In this document: positions 26,777 to 36,465 of the stretch, one piece after another
Position numbering within the stretch: position 1 is the first letter of the stretch
How the letters are laid out: each line of letters starts with the position of its first letter
Origin: Deltaproteobacteria bacterium
GTDB lineage: Bacteria > Myxococcota_A > Bradymonadia > REDH01
Direction of reading: 5' to 3'
DNA length: 36,465 bases
Assembly (NCBI GenBank): GCA_007693585.1
Contig: REDH01000122.1
Coordinates: forward strand, 1-36,465
The notes under the pieces: model-generated
Databases searched by the model: none
The model's input: the letters and a program-made list of their open reading frames with translations, nothing else
What the model was told of the DNA's origin: nothing
Translations under genes and position numbers: made by a program

Positions 26777-28831
26777 ATGGCATCCAGCTCGCTACTGTCC
26801 CGGCTCGCCCCCCTGCAGGACCTGGAGCAGTACCAGGACCTCCACTGGTCGGGATCGTTCGACGACTATCTCGCCCTTGTGCGGGAGGATCCGCGGGTGG
26901 TGCGCACCGCCTACCAGCGGGTGTACGACATGATCCTGTCGCACGGGAAGGAAGAGTACATCGACAACAAGAAGCGCATCGTGTCGTACGCCTTCTTCCG
27001 GGACGAGCGCAACGGGGGCAAGGACGCGATCTACGGGCTGGACATTCCGCTGATGCGGCTTGTGAACGTGCTTCGTTCGGCGGCGGAGGAGTACGGGGCG
27101 GAGAAGCGCATCATCCTGCTTCACGGTCCGGTGGGGTCGTCGAAGTCGACCATCGCCCGTCTGCTGAAGAAGGGCATCGAGGCGTATTCGCACACGGACG
27201 ACGGGCGGCTGTACACGTACGAGTGGGTCCTTCCTGAGGACCTGCGGGGGATCTCCGGGGGTCAGGAGGTGTTTCCGTGTCCGATGCATGACGAGCCGCT
27301 GAAGCTGATCCCGGCGGAGTGGCGGTCGCGGGCGTTCGAGGCGCTGGGTCTGCATGACAACCCGTTCGCGCACCGCGTCCGGGGCGATCTGAATCCCGCG
27401 TGCCGGTACATCTTCAACGCGCTGATGGCGCACTACGCGGGCGACTGGACGAAGGTGATGCAGCACGTCCGGGTGAAGCGGCTGCTGCTGTCGGAGCGGG
27501 ATCGGGTGGGGATCGGGACGTTTCAGCCGAAGGACGAGAAGAACCAGGACTCCACGGAGCTGACGGGCGACATCAACTACCGGAAGATCGCGATCTTCGG
27601 CTCCGACTCCGATCCGCGGGCCTTCAACTTCGATGGCGAGTTCAACATCGCCAACCGGGGGATCATCGAGTTCATCGAGATTCTGAAGCTGGACGTGGCG
27701 TTCCTCTACGACCTGCTCGGTGCGACCCAGGAGCGGAAGATCAAGCCGAAGAAGTTCGCCCAGACGGACATCGACGAGGTGATCATCGGCCACACGAACG
27801 AGCCGGAGTACCGGAAGCTGTTGAACAACGAGTTCATGGAGGCGCTCCGGGACCGCACGGTGAAGATCGACATCCCGTACATCACGCGGTACCAGGAGGA
27901 GATCCGGATCTACAAGAAGGACTACAATTCCGAGCGTATCGGGCGGCACATCGCGCCGCACACGATCGAGATGGCGGCGCTGTGGGCCGTGCTGACGCGC
28001 CTCGAGGATCCGAAGAAGCACGACCTGACGCTGATGCAGAAGCTGAAGCTGTACGATGGTCGGACGATCACGGGCTACACGCAGGATCACGTCAAGGAGC
28101 TGCGCAAGGAGACCGAGCGGGAGGGGATGGTGGGCATCTCCCCGCGCTACGTACAGGACAAGATTTCGAACGCGCTGGTCAGCGACAAGGCGGACGGAGC
28201 GATCAACCCGTTCATCGTGCTCGCGGAGCTGGAGAGCGGCCTGCGCAACCACTCCCTGATCACCGGGGAGGAGGACCGGAAGCGCTACACGGTGCTGCTG
28301 GCGGAGGTCCGCCGGGAGTACGAGGACATCGTGAAGAACGAGGTCCAGCGCTGCATTTCCGCGGACGAGGACGCGATCAGTCGGCTGTGCGCGAACTACA
28401 TCGACAACGTCAAGGCGTATACCCAGCGCGAGAAGGTGCGGAACAAGTACACGGGTCAGTACGAGGAGCCGGACGAACGGCTGATGCGCTCGATCGAGGA
28501 GAAGATCGACATCCCCGAGAGCCGCAAGGACGACTTCCGTCGCGAGATCATGAACTATATCGGCGCCCTGGCGATCGAAGGCAAGCAGTTCGACTACCGG
28601 ACGAACGATCGTCTGAAGAAGGCCCTCGAGATGAAGCTGTTCGAGGACCAGAAGGACACGATCAAGCTCTCGAGCCTCATCTCGAACGTGGTGGACAAGG
28701 AGACCCAGGAGAAGATCGACGTGGTGAAGCAGCGGATGATCCGCAACTTCGGCTACAACGAGGAGTCGGCGACCGACGTGCTCAACTTCGTGGCGAGCAT
28801 CTTCGCCCGGGGCGACAGCAAGGACGGATGA
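26777..28831 (+). CDS. prkA: PrkA/YeaG-type serine protein kinase with AAA+ domain
   Basis: PrkA proteins combine an AAA+ ATPase domain with a C-terminal kinase-like region and act in sporulation or stress and nutrient-limitation responses. The 684-residue chain has Walker [10 protein letters not shown] at residues 117-125, with Ser-Ser in place of the more common Gly-Gly, and the family's segments [40 protein letters not shown] and the HTNEPEY motif. Length is close to the 640 residues of E. coli YeaG. It heads an operon with yeaH (34-bp gap) and spoVR, the arrangement found in many bacteria. The start is fixed by AAGGGAG at 26763-26769. Confidence 0.96.
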   Translation: MASSSLLSRLAPLQDLEQYQDLHWSGSFDDYLALVREDPRVVRTAYQRVYDMILSHGKEEYIDNKKRIVSYAFFRDERNGGKDAIYGLDIPLMRLVNVLRSAAEEYGAEKRIILLHGPVGSSKSTIARLLKKGIEAYSHTDDGRLYTYEWVLPEDLRGISGGQEVFPCPMHDEPLKLIPAEWRSRAFEALGLHDNPFAHRVRGDLNPACRYIFNALMAHYAGDWTKVMQHVRVKRLLLSERDRVGIGTFQPKDEKNQDSTELTGDINYRKIAIFGSDSDPRAFNFDGEFNIANRGIIEFIEILKLDVAFLYDLLGATQERKIKPKKFAQTDIDEVIIGHTNEPEYRKLLNNEFMEALRDRTVKIDIPYITRYQEEIRIYKKDYNSERIGRHIAPHTIEMAALWAVLTRLEDPKKHDLTLMQKLKLYDGRTITGYTQDHVKELRKETEREGMVGISPRYVQDKISNALVSDKADGAINPFIVLAELESGLRNHSLITGEEDRKRYTVLLAEVRREYEDIVKNEVQRCISADEDAISRLCANYIDNVKAYTQREKVRNKYTGQYEEPDERLMRSIEEKIDIPESRKDDFRREIMNYIGALAIEGKQFDYRTNDRLKKALEMKLFEDQKDTIKLSSLISNVVDKETQEKIDVVKQRMIRNFGYNEESATDVLNFVASIFARGDSKDG

Positions 28832-28865
28832 GCTCCCCCTCGCTGCGTTGCGCGCCGGAGGCTGC

Positions 28866-29972
28866 ATGAAGATTCGTCAGGACCACAACCGCTTCAAGGA
28901 GATCGTCCGGGGGCGCATCAAGAAGGAGCTGCGCCGCTACATGGCCAACGGCGAGCTCATCGGCCGCCAGGGGCAGAAGGAAGTGCGCATTCCGGTGCCC
29001 CGGATCGACATCCCGCGGTTTCGATACGGATCGAAGGATCAGGGCGGCGTGGGGCAGGGCGAGGGGGAGGTCGGTGACTCCCTCGGCGACGGCGATGGGC
29101 AGGAGGGCCCGGGTCAGGGGGAAGCCGGAGAGCAGGAGGGCGCCAAGGAGCTCGAGCTCAGCGTCACCCTCGACGAGCTCGCCGAGATCATGGCCGAGGA
29201 GCTGGAGCTGCCGAACATCCAGCCGCGCGGCGAGCAGCGCATCGCTTCCACCCGCGCCACCTATCGAGGGTTGCGTCCGGTGGGACCGGACGCGCTCCGG
29301 CACATGAAGCGGTCCTACAAGGAAGCGCTCAAGCGGATGATCTCCACCGGGGAGTACGACCCGGACAACCCGGTCGTCATCCCCCGTCGGGAGGACATGC
29401 GCTACCGGTCGTGGGCGGAGGAGGAGATCCCGGCCACCAACGCGGTGATCGTGTACATGATGGACGTGTCGGGATCGATGGGCGACGAGCAGAAGGAGAT
29501 CGTCCGCATCGAGTCCTTCTGGATCGACACGTGGCTGCGCACCCAGTACCGAGGCATCGAGTCACGGTACATCATCCATGACGCGACCGCGCGCGAGGTC
29601 GATCAGCACACGTTCTTCCATACCCGGGAGAGCGGAGGAACGATGATCTCGAGCGCCTACAGGCTGTGCATCGACATCCTCGAGGCGGACTATCCGGCCA
29701 GCGAGTGGAACATCTACCCCTTCCACTTCTCGGACGGCGACAACTGGTCGGTGGATGACACGGCCCAGTGCATCCAGCTCCTGCGGGGCGGGATCCTGCC
29801 CCGGGCCAACATGTTCGGCTACGGGCAGGTGGAGAGCCCCTACGGCTCCGGACAGTTCATCAAGGACCTGCGGGAGCACTTCGGCAAGGAGGAGCGGATG
29901 GTCCTCTCGGAGATCAAGAACCGCGACATGATCTTCGACAGCATCAAGACCTTCCTCGGCAAGGGCATGTGA
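28866..29972 (+). CDS. yeaH: YeaH/YhbH family protein with VWA-like MIDAS motif
   Basis: YeaH is the conserved partner of PrkA; its biochemical role is not settled. The 368-residue product starts with [17 protein letters not shown], typical for the family, has a Gly/Glu-rich linker (about 60-95), and a C-terminal domain of von Willebrand A type with an intact D-x-S-x-S (DVSGS, residues 200-204), a metal-dependent adhesion site. E. coli YeaH has about 427 residues, so this is a compact version. GGAGG 4 bp before the ATG at 28866 supports the start. It lies between prkA and spoVR; the moxR gene further downstream encodes a possible AAA+ partner for the VWA domain. Confidence 0.93.
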   Translation: MKIRQDHNRFKEIVRGRIKKELRRYMANGELIGRQGQKEVRIPVPRIDIPRFRYGSKDQGGVGQGEGEVGDSLGDGDGQEGPGQGEAGEQEGAKELELSVTLDELAEIMAEELELPNIQPRGEQRIASTRATYRGLRPVGPDALRHMKRSYKEALKRMISTGEYDPDNPVVIPRREDMRYRSWAEEEIPATNAVIVYMMDVSGSMGDEQKEIVRIESFWIDTWLRTQYRGIESRYIIHDATAREVDQHTFFHTRESGGTMISSAYRLCIDILEADYPASEWNIYPFHFSDGDNWSVDDTAQCIQLLRGGILPRANMFGYGQVESPYGSGQFIKDLREHFGKEERMVLSEIKNRDMIFDSIKTFLGKGM

Positions 29973-30030
29973 TGCCGTCGCCGTCGCCCCCTCCCGCCGG
30001 ATCCACCCGACGACAGCCCCGGACGAGATC

Positions 30031-31529
<1,499 letters not shown>

Positions 31530-31533
<4 letters not shown>

Positions 31534-32552
31534 ACTCCCTCATCGCGCCACACGCCGTTTCGCAGCCCGTCGACACCGACTCCGCCCCGAATGCCGGCCC
31601 CCTCGATCCCGAGCGGGCCGGCCAGCTCCTGCAGCGGTTGCGGCGACACGTCGGCACCGTCTTTCAGGGCAAGGCACCGGTCGTCGACCGGGCCCTCACC
31701 GGACTCGTCGCCGGCGGGCACCTCCTGATCGAGGACGTGCCGGGCGTCGGCAAGACCCTGCTCGCCCAGGCGCTGGCCATCAGCGTCGGGCTGCGGTTTC
31801 ACCGCATCCAGTTCACCAGCGACCTCCTCCCCGCCGACATCATCGGGGTGAACATCTTCGATCAGCGCAGCTCCGAGTTCGTCTTCAAGCCCGGTCCGGT
31901 GTTCGCCAACGTCATCCTGGCCGACGAGATCAACCGGACGGCGCCCCGGACCCAGTCCTCCCTGCTCGAGGCCATGAGCGAAGGCCAGGTGTCCATCGAG
32001 GACGTGACGCACCCGCTGCCGAGGCCGTTCCTCGTCATCGCCACCCAGAACCCGCTCGAGAGCCATGGCACCTACCCGCTGCCGGACTCGCAGCTCGACC
32101 GGTTCCTGATGCGGCTCGCGGTCGGGTATCCAAGCCGTGGCGTGGAGCGCGAGATCCTCCTGCACCGTGGCCAGCGCAACCCGGTCGACGACCTGCAGCC
32201 CGTTTTCGACGCCGATACCCTGATTCGCCTGCAGGCCACCGTGGACACCGTGCGGTTCGACGAGAGCCTGGCGGACTACATCATGGACATCGTCGAGGCC
32301 TCCCGTCAGTCGGCTCGCCTGACGCTCGGCGTCTCGACGCGCGGCGCGCTCGCCCTGCAGCGGGCGTGTCGCGCCCAGGCCCTCGTGCAGGGACGTACCT
32401 TCGTGACCCCCGATGACGTGCAGCAGCTCGCGGTTCCCGTGCTCGCGCATCGCATCGCCCTCGGAACCGGCGAGACCGTCGTGGGTTCCACCCGCCTCGC
32501 CGCCGAAGCGGTCGTGCAGGAGCTGGTGAGCCGGGTGCCCGTCCCGGTGTAG
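31530..32552 (+). CDS. MoxR-type AAA+ ATPase
   Basis: MoxR ATPases act as chaperones that insert cofactors or mature complexes, usually with a VWA-domain protein. The 340-residue product has Walker A GVGKT at residues 72-76, Walker [10 protein letters not shown] (128-136), the GPVFANV segment between them, and sensor 1 ATQNP at 171-175. The GTG start overlaps the spoVR stop (GTGA), so translation is coupled; the frame also runs far upstream inside spoVR, but that part is only its shadow. The usual MoxR neighbours (DUF58, VWA-BatA) are absent. The only VWA-type protein in the cluster is YeaH. A role as its partner is inferred. Confidence 0.92.
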
Positions 32553-32575
32553 CTGCGGTGTCCGGGGGGAGCCCC

Positions 32576-32596
32576 ATGTGCGCACCCCTTGCACAT
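32576..32596. promoter_or_regulatory. Inverted repeat over the -35 of the kinase gene (ATGTGC-N9-GCACAT)
   Basis: Perfect 6-bp arms separated by 9 bp give a 21-bp site that covers the -35 hexamer at 32589-32594. This layout fits an operator for a dimeric regulator. Confidence 0.5.
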
Positions 32597-32616
32597 CGGT
32601 TCCGCTCCGCTAGAGT
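32589..32616 (+). promoter_or_regulatory. Candidate promoter of the kinase-ATPase-TPR gene
   Basis: TTGCAC and TAGAGT (4 of 6 to the -10 consensus) are spaced by 16 bp in the 118-bp gap after moxR. Transcription would start near 32623, giving a leader of about 48 nt to the GTG at 32671. Confidence 0.5.
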
Positions 32617-32670
32617 GCGGCCCCGGGCTCGCGCCCTCCATCCTGTCCCGCCTCCGCCCCCGGACACCCC

Positions 32671-35600
32671 GTGACCCAGGGCCTCACGACGACGTCCCTG
32701 ATGCTGGGACCGTTCGAGATCGACCGCCGCATCGGGCAGGGGGGAATGGGTGCGATCTATCGTGGACAGCACCGTGACTCGGGCACGCCGATCGCCATCA
32801 AGGTCATCCTGTCCGACCAGGCCCGAAACCCGCAGTACTACGAGGACTTCCTCAGCGAGATCAGGAGTGTGGCCCGACTCGACCACCCCGGAATCATCCG
32901 CGTCCACGACTACGGCATGATCCCCGGACACCTCGACGCCGCCACGGACGGCGAGCTCGCGGCGAACAGCCCGTGGCTCGCCATGGAGCTCGCGCACGGC
33001 TCCCTGGAGGATCGCTCGTTCGCCGGACGCCACGGGGACGTCGTCCACACGCTGCTCCCCATCCTCCGCGCCGTCGGCCACGCTCACGCACGGGGCGTCA
33101 TCCACCGGGACCTGAAACCCGGCAACGTCCTGCTGGTGCGCCGCGGCGATGGCGAACGCATCGCCCTGAGCGACTTCGGCATCGCCCACGCCTCCGAGCG
33201 ACACGCGGCGAGCGCTCCCCTCGAAAGCAACGCCCTTCACGAAACGCCCATCGGGACACCGGCCTTCATGGCACCCGAGCAGTTCCACGGACAGTGGCGC
33301 GACTACGGGCCCTGGACGGACCTCTACCAGCTCGGCATCATGGCGTGGCAGATGTTCACCGGCCACCTGCCCTTCCAGGGGCGCTCCCACATGGAGCTGG
33401 CCTTCGCCCACATGCGTGCGCCCCTTCCGCCGCTGGCCCATCACCGCGTGGAGGCCCCACCGGGACTCGACGCATGGCTGCAGCGCATGTGCGCGAAGGA
33501 GCCCGGCGCACGGTTCCGACGGGCCGCTGACGCCGCATGGGTCCTGCGAGACATCGCCTTTCGCGCAGGACTGCTCGACCGCTCGACCTCCCTCGACACG
33601 ACCGCCACGAGTGCAATTCCTCCCCGAATCCACTCCGAGAGCACGGGACCTGACCCCGGACCACCGCACACCGGGAACACCGCACCCGACGGCACATTGC
33701 GTCTCGGAGAGGCGCTCGACAACGCCCATGCCTCGCCACTCCCGGCCACGGCCGAACGCACGCGATCCCTCGGACATACCGCACCTGTCGGCGTGCAGGC
33801 GGAGGAACCCGAAGAGGCGGCGACGCCCGTCGACGCCCGGACCATCCGGGATCCCCTTCGACTGCCCGGGCAACCGCCCTGGCCCGATCACCCCCCCGAG
33901 GACACCGACGGCCATCGCGATGCCCTGCTCAGCGGCGCGGGGGCCGGCCTGTTCGGACTGCGCTCGATCCCCCTCGTCGACCGCGAGCAGGCGCGCCAGG
34001 CACTCTGGGACCAGCTCGGCGAGGTGCGACGCTCCCTCCGACCGAAGCTGTGCCTGATCCAGGGAGGGCCGGGGGTCGGCAAGAGCCGGCTCCTCCAGTG
34101 GCTCTGCGAGACCGTCCATGCCTCCGGGCTCGCCACCCCCATGCGCGCCATCCATGAGCGGACGAGAGGCCCCGCCCACGGCCTGCCGCGCATGATCGCC
34201 AATGTCCACCGGGCGGTGGGACTCCCGCGGGACACCCTGCTGCAACGCCTGCAGGCCGAGCTGCAGCGCGAGCACGTCGACAGCACCTACGAGTGGGAAG
34301 CGCTGACCGAGCTTCTCGTCGATACCGCATCGGGGACGAACGCACCGGGCGCCGGACCGAGCGAGCGCCGCATCCGCTTCTCCGACGACTCGGAGCGACA
34401 CGCGCTCATCCACCGGTTCCTCGAGCGACAGTGCATGGAACGGCCCATCGTCGTCTGGCTCGACGACCTCCACTTCGGATCGGATACCCTCGGCTTCCTG
34501 CGACACATCCTGCTCGACGGGCCACCCCCGCTCCTCCCGGCCCTCTTCGTCGCCACCATCCGCGACGACCTCCTCCAGGAACGACCACTCGAACAGTCGC
34601 TTCTCCAGGAGTTCGACACCCGGGGCGACGTCCGGCGGCTCGCGCTCGACGTCCTCGAACCACAGGATCACCAGACCCTCGTTCGCAATCTCCTCGGCCT
34701 CGAACCCCGCCTGGCCCAGCAGGTCCATGCCCGGGCCGCAGGCAACCCCCTCTTCGCCATTCAGCTGGTCGGGGACTGGGTCGAGCGACGTGTCCTCGAA
34801 CCCACCCGGCACGGCTTCCGCCTGCGCTCCGGGTCCGGAGCAGGCCTGCCCGACGACCTGCACCACCTGTGGAACCAGCGCATCGACTACGTGCTCCGTG
34901 ACGTCCCCCCCGACGCCGACACCCTCTTCCAGCTCGTCGCCGCCCTCGGCCTGAGCGCAGACCTCACCGAGCTCAGGGAGGCCGCCCGAAGAGTCGACAT
35001 TCCCGTGCGGGAAGAGGCACGACATGCCATGGTCTCCGCCGGCCTCCTCCTCACCGATGGAGACACCTGGTCCCTCGCACACCCCCTCCTGCGCGACTCC
35101 TTCGAGCGGCGCGCCGTCGAGGCCGGCCGCTGGGCCTACCTCCAGCGGGCCACCGAAGCCGCCATCCGGACCGTGCACCCGGAAGACACCCTCGGACTGT
35201 CCGCGCGCCGCGCAGGGCACCTCCTCGCCGCAGGAGACCTCGAAGACGCGCTGCCCCTCCTCGACCACGCCGTGCGCGAGGCCATCGACAACGGGAACCT
35301 CCCCGCCTCGAGACAGCTTGTCGAGCGCTACGAAGCGACCCTCGACCAACTCCGCATCCCCGAACAGGACCAGCGACGCATCCGGGGGCATGAGCTGCGT
35401 GCGGATGTCGCCCGGCTCCTGTGGGACTTCGCCGAGGCCTCCGAGCACGCCGAGCGCGCCCTGCGCCTCGCCCGGCTAAGCCGCGCCGATGACCTGCTCG
35501 GCAGGGTCCTCGTCCTGCTCGCCAACATCCGCCGCCAGCAAGCCCGCCCTCAGGAAGCCGAGGCCCTCGCCGACGAGGCCCTGGACCACTTCGGAAGACT

Positions 35601-36369
35601 CGGCGACGAGGAAGGCCTGGCACGCGCCACACTCACCCGCGCCATCCTCCATCGCGTCTGCCAGCGGCCGGAGAAGGCCAGGGAGCTCTACGAGGAGTCA
35701 CGCCGGCACTTCGAGCACATCGACGACCTGCACGGGGTCGCGGGATGCATCCAGGGGCTCGGAAACCTCGCCCGCAACCTGCGCGATCTCGATACGGCCG
35801 AAACCCACTACCGAGACTCCGCCCACCACTTTCACTCCCTCGGGCTGCTCAACGAACAGGCGCTCTCCATCAACGGCCTCGCCGAGGTCGCCCGTTTCCG
35901 CGGACAGCTCGACCGCGCCGCCGAGCTCTACGGACAGGCCCTCGACATCCAGCGGTCCCTCGGGGACCGCAGCGAGTCCATCACCCGCCTCAACCTCGCC
36001 CTCGTCCGCATCCAGAGAGAGCACATCGATGTCGCCGAGGAAGAGCTGCGAGCCCTCGAAAAGGAAATGCGCGCATCCGGTCAGACCGGGCTGCTCCCGT
36101 ACGTCCACATCGCGCTCGTGGCCTGCGCCGGACACCGCGGAGACCCCCTCGCCTGGCATCACTTCCTGCGCCTCGCCGACGAGGGCGTCACCGCGTCAAG
36201 TCTCGTGGACACGGACATCGCCCTGTGCGCCGAGATCGCCGCAAGCGCCATGCGGGCGCAGGGACAGCACGACTCCGCCGATCAGGCGCTGGCGCTGGCC
36301 ATCGCCCAGTACACCGCCCTCGGCGACACCGAGGCCCTCGACCGCCTGAACACCAACGCCACGCCGTAA
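32671..36369 (+). CDS. Ser/Thr protein kinase with AAA-type ATPase and TPR repeats
   Basis: The 1232-residue product is a three-part signalling protein. Residues 12-290 are a Hanks-type kinase with all key elements: GQGGMG (22-27), Lys44 in AIKV, HRDLKPGN at about 145-152, DFG at 168-170 and APEQ. A low-complexity Pro/Thr linker (about 300-420) follows. Residues of about 430-780 form a STAND/AAA_16-type ATPase with P-loop GGPGVGKS near 465 and Walker B IVVWLDD near 593. From about 850 to the end there are TPR repeats (for example AEALADEALDHFGRLGDEEG, AAELYGQALDIQRSLGDRSE). This plan resembles PknK-like kinases and those common in Myxococcota. No membrane segment is seen. The GTG at 32671 opens the frame; an ATG at 32701 is the alternative. 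Confidence 0.93.
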   Translation: MTQGLTTTSLMLGPFEIDRRIGQGGMGAIYRGQHRDSGTPIAIKVILSDQARNPQYYEDFLSEIRSVARLDHPGIIRVHDYGMIPGHLDAATDGELAANSPWLAMELAHGSLEDRSFAGRHGDVVHTLLPILRAVGHAHARGVIHRDLKPGNVLLVRRGDGERIALSDFGIAHASERHAASAPLESNALHETPIGTPAFMAPEQFHGQWRDYGPWTDLYQLGIMAWQMFTGHLPFQGRSHMELAFAHMRAPLPPLAHHRVEAPPGLDAWLQRMCAKEPGARFRRAADAAWVLRDIAFRAGLLDRSTSLDTTATSAIPPRIHSESTGPDPGPPHTGNTAPDGTLRLGEALDNAHASPLPATAERTRSLGHTAPVGVQAEEPEEAATPVDARTIRDPLRLPGQPPWPDHPPEDTDGHRDALLSGAGAGLFGLRSIPLVDREQARQALWDQLGEVRRSLRPKLCLIQGGPGVGKSRLLQWLCETVHASGLATPMRAIHERTRGPAHGLPRMIANVHRAVGLPRDTLLQRLQAELQREHVDSTYEWEALTELLVDTASGTNAPGAGPSERRIRFSDDSERHALIHRFLERQCMERPIVVWLDDLHFGSDTLGFLRHILLDGPPPLLPALFVATIRDDLLQERPLEQSLLQEFDTRGDVRRLALDVLEPQDHQTLVRNLLGLEPRLAQQVHARAAGNPLFAIQLVGDWVERRVLEPTRHGFRLRSGSGAGLPDDLHHLWNQRIDYVLRDVPPDADTLFQLVAALGLSADLTELREAARRVDIPVREEARHAMVSAGLLLTDGDTWSLAHPLLRDSFERRAVEAGRWAYLQRATEAAIRTVHPEDTLGLSARRAGHLLAAGDLEDALPLLDHAVREAIDNGNLPASRQLVERYEATLDQLRIPEQDQRRIRGHELRADVARLLWDFAEASEHAERALRLARLSRADDLLGRVLVLLANIRRQQARPQEAEALADEALDHFGRLGDEEGLARATLTRAILHRVCQRPEKARELYEESRRHFEHIDDLHGVAGCIQGLGNLARNLRDLDTAETHYRDSAHHFHSLGLLNEQALSINGLAEVARFRGQLDRAAELYGQALDIQRSLGDRSESITRLNLALVRIQREHIDVAEEELRALEKEMRASGQTGLLPYVHIALVACAGHRGDPLAWHHFLRLADEGVTASSLVDTDIALCAEIAASAMRAQGQHDSADQALALAIAQYTALGDTEALDRLNTNATP

Positions 36370-36397
36370 CCCCGGGCATCGGCGCGCCCCTCGCGCT

Positions 36398-36465
36398 TCA
36401 GGATGCCGCCAGCACCGCCACGTCCACCCCCTGCGCCACCAGCTCCGCCTCCGCGGCCGCCGCCC
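36398..36465 (-). CDS. Possible C-terminal end of a convergent gene (cut by window edge)
   Basis: From the window edge the minus strand reads 21-22 codons ending in TGA at 36398-36400, with the residues AEAELVAQGVDVAVLAAS at the end and only G or C in almost every third position. This fits the tail of a protein, but the piece is too short to name. It would be convergent with the kinase gene, with a 28-bp gap. Confidence 0.35.
   Translation of the reverse strand, partial: AAAAEAELVAQGVDVAVLAAS

Noticed and set aside
23947-27237. Open frame of 1096 codons on the plus strand opposite ktrA and ktrB
   Set aside because: The Glu/Gly/Asp-rich translation is the shadow of membrane-protein codons; the opposite strand encodes clear KtrA and KtrB.
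32281-35448. Open frame of 1055 codons on the minus strand opposite the kinase gene
   Set aside because: The plus strand encodes a kinase, ATPase and TPR protein with all motifs; the minus frame is its shadow.

Overview
The window is very GC-rich, has no ribosomal or transfer RNA genes, and shows no mobile elements or CRISPR arrays. The gene set suggests a chromosomal segment of a member of the Myxococcota or a related former deltaproteobacterial lineage. The clues are large secreted lipoproteins with fibronectin-III/RCC1 or collagen-like/DUF4397 repeats, a giant MshEN-HEAT protein, a kinase-ATPase-TPR regulator, a PrkA-YeaH-SpoVR operon and strongly C/G-ending codons. This assignment is inference; no taxonomic marker was compared.

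Left part (1-9.2 kb): two paralogous surface lipoproteins lie in tandem on the minus strand. The first is cut by the window edge; the second has fibronectin-III domains followed by seven RCC1 repeats. Both carry the same 17-bp element about 110 bp upstream of the start codon. Divergent from them is a nucleoside salvage cluster: NupC-type transporter, purine nucleoside phosphorylase (punA) and cytidine deaminase (cdd), the last two overlapping by 4 bp. Together they would import nucleosides and release bases and deoxyuridine/uridine for reuse.

Middle (9.3-19.2 kb): two minus-strand genes of unknown function encode a 393-aa single-pass membrane protein and a 1348-aa MshEN/GAF-like/HEAT protein whose disordered centre contains 99-bp tandem repeats and an array of Thr-centred short motifs. 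Divergent from them are secA, the preprotein translocase motor, and a YcaD-like MFS transporter. The convergent junctions at 9.2-9.3 kb and 19.2 kb each hold a pair of about 31-38-bp imperfect direct repeats spaced 72-73 bp apart.

19.2-26.6 kb, all minus strand: a small lipoprotein; a collagen-like/DUF4397 lipoprotein followed by a strong hairpin terminator; a dCTP-deaminase family enzyme; and a potassium uptake cluster of ktrB (with about 240 extra N-terminal residues), ktrA and a 4-helix-bundle/HAMP membrane sensor with no kinase domain.

26.7-36.4 kb, plus strand: prkA, yeaH/yhbH and spoVR, the conserved stress/sporulation kinase module, with a MoxR-type AAA+ ATPase translationally coupled to spoVR. 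YeaH carries an intact MIDAS-like DxSxS motif, so the operon contains both halves of a possible MoxR-VWA pair. Next, behind its own candidate promoter and operator, is a 1232-aa Ser/Thr kinase-ATPase-TPR protein. The last 68 bp probably hold the end of a convergent gene.

Several intergenic regions contain promoter-like sequences of the form TTGC(A/G)C-N16/17-TAnnnn. Long open frames antisense to real genes are common here and were treated as by-products of GC-rich codon use.
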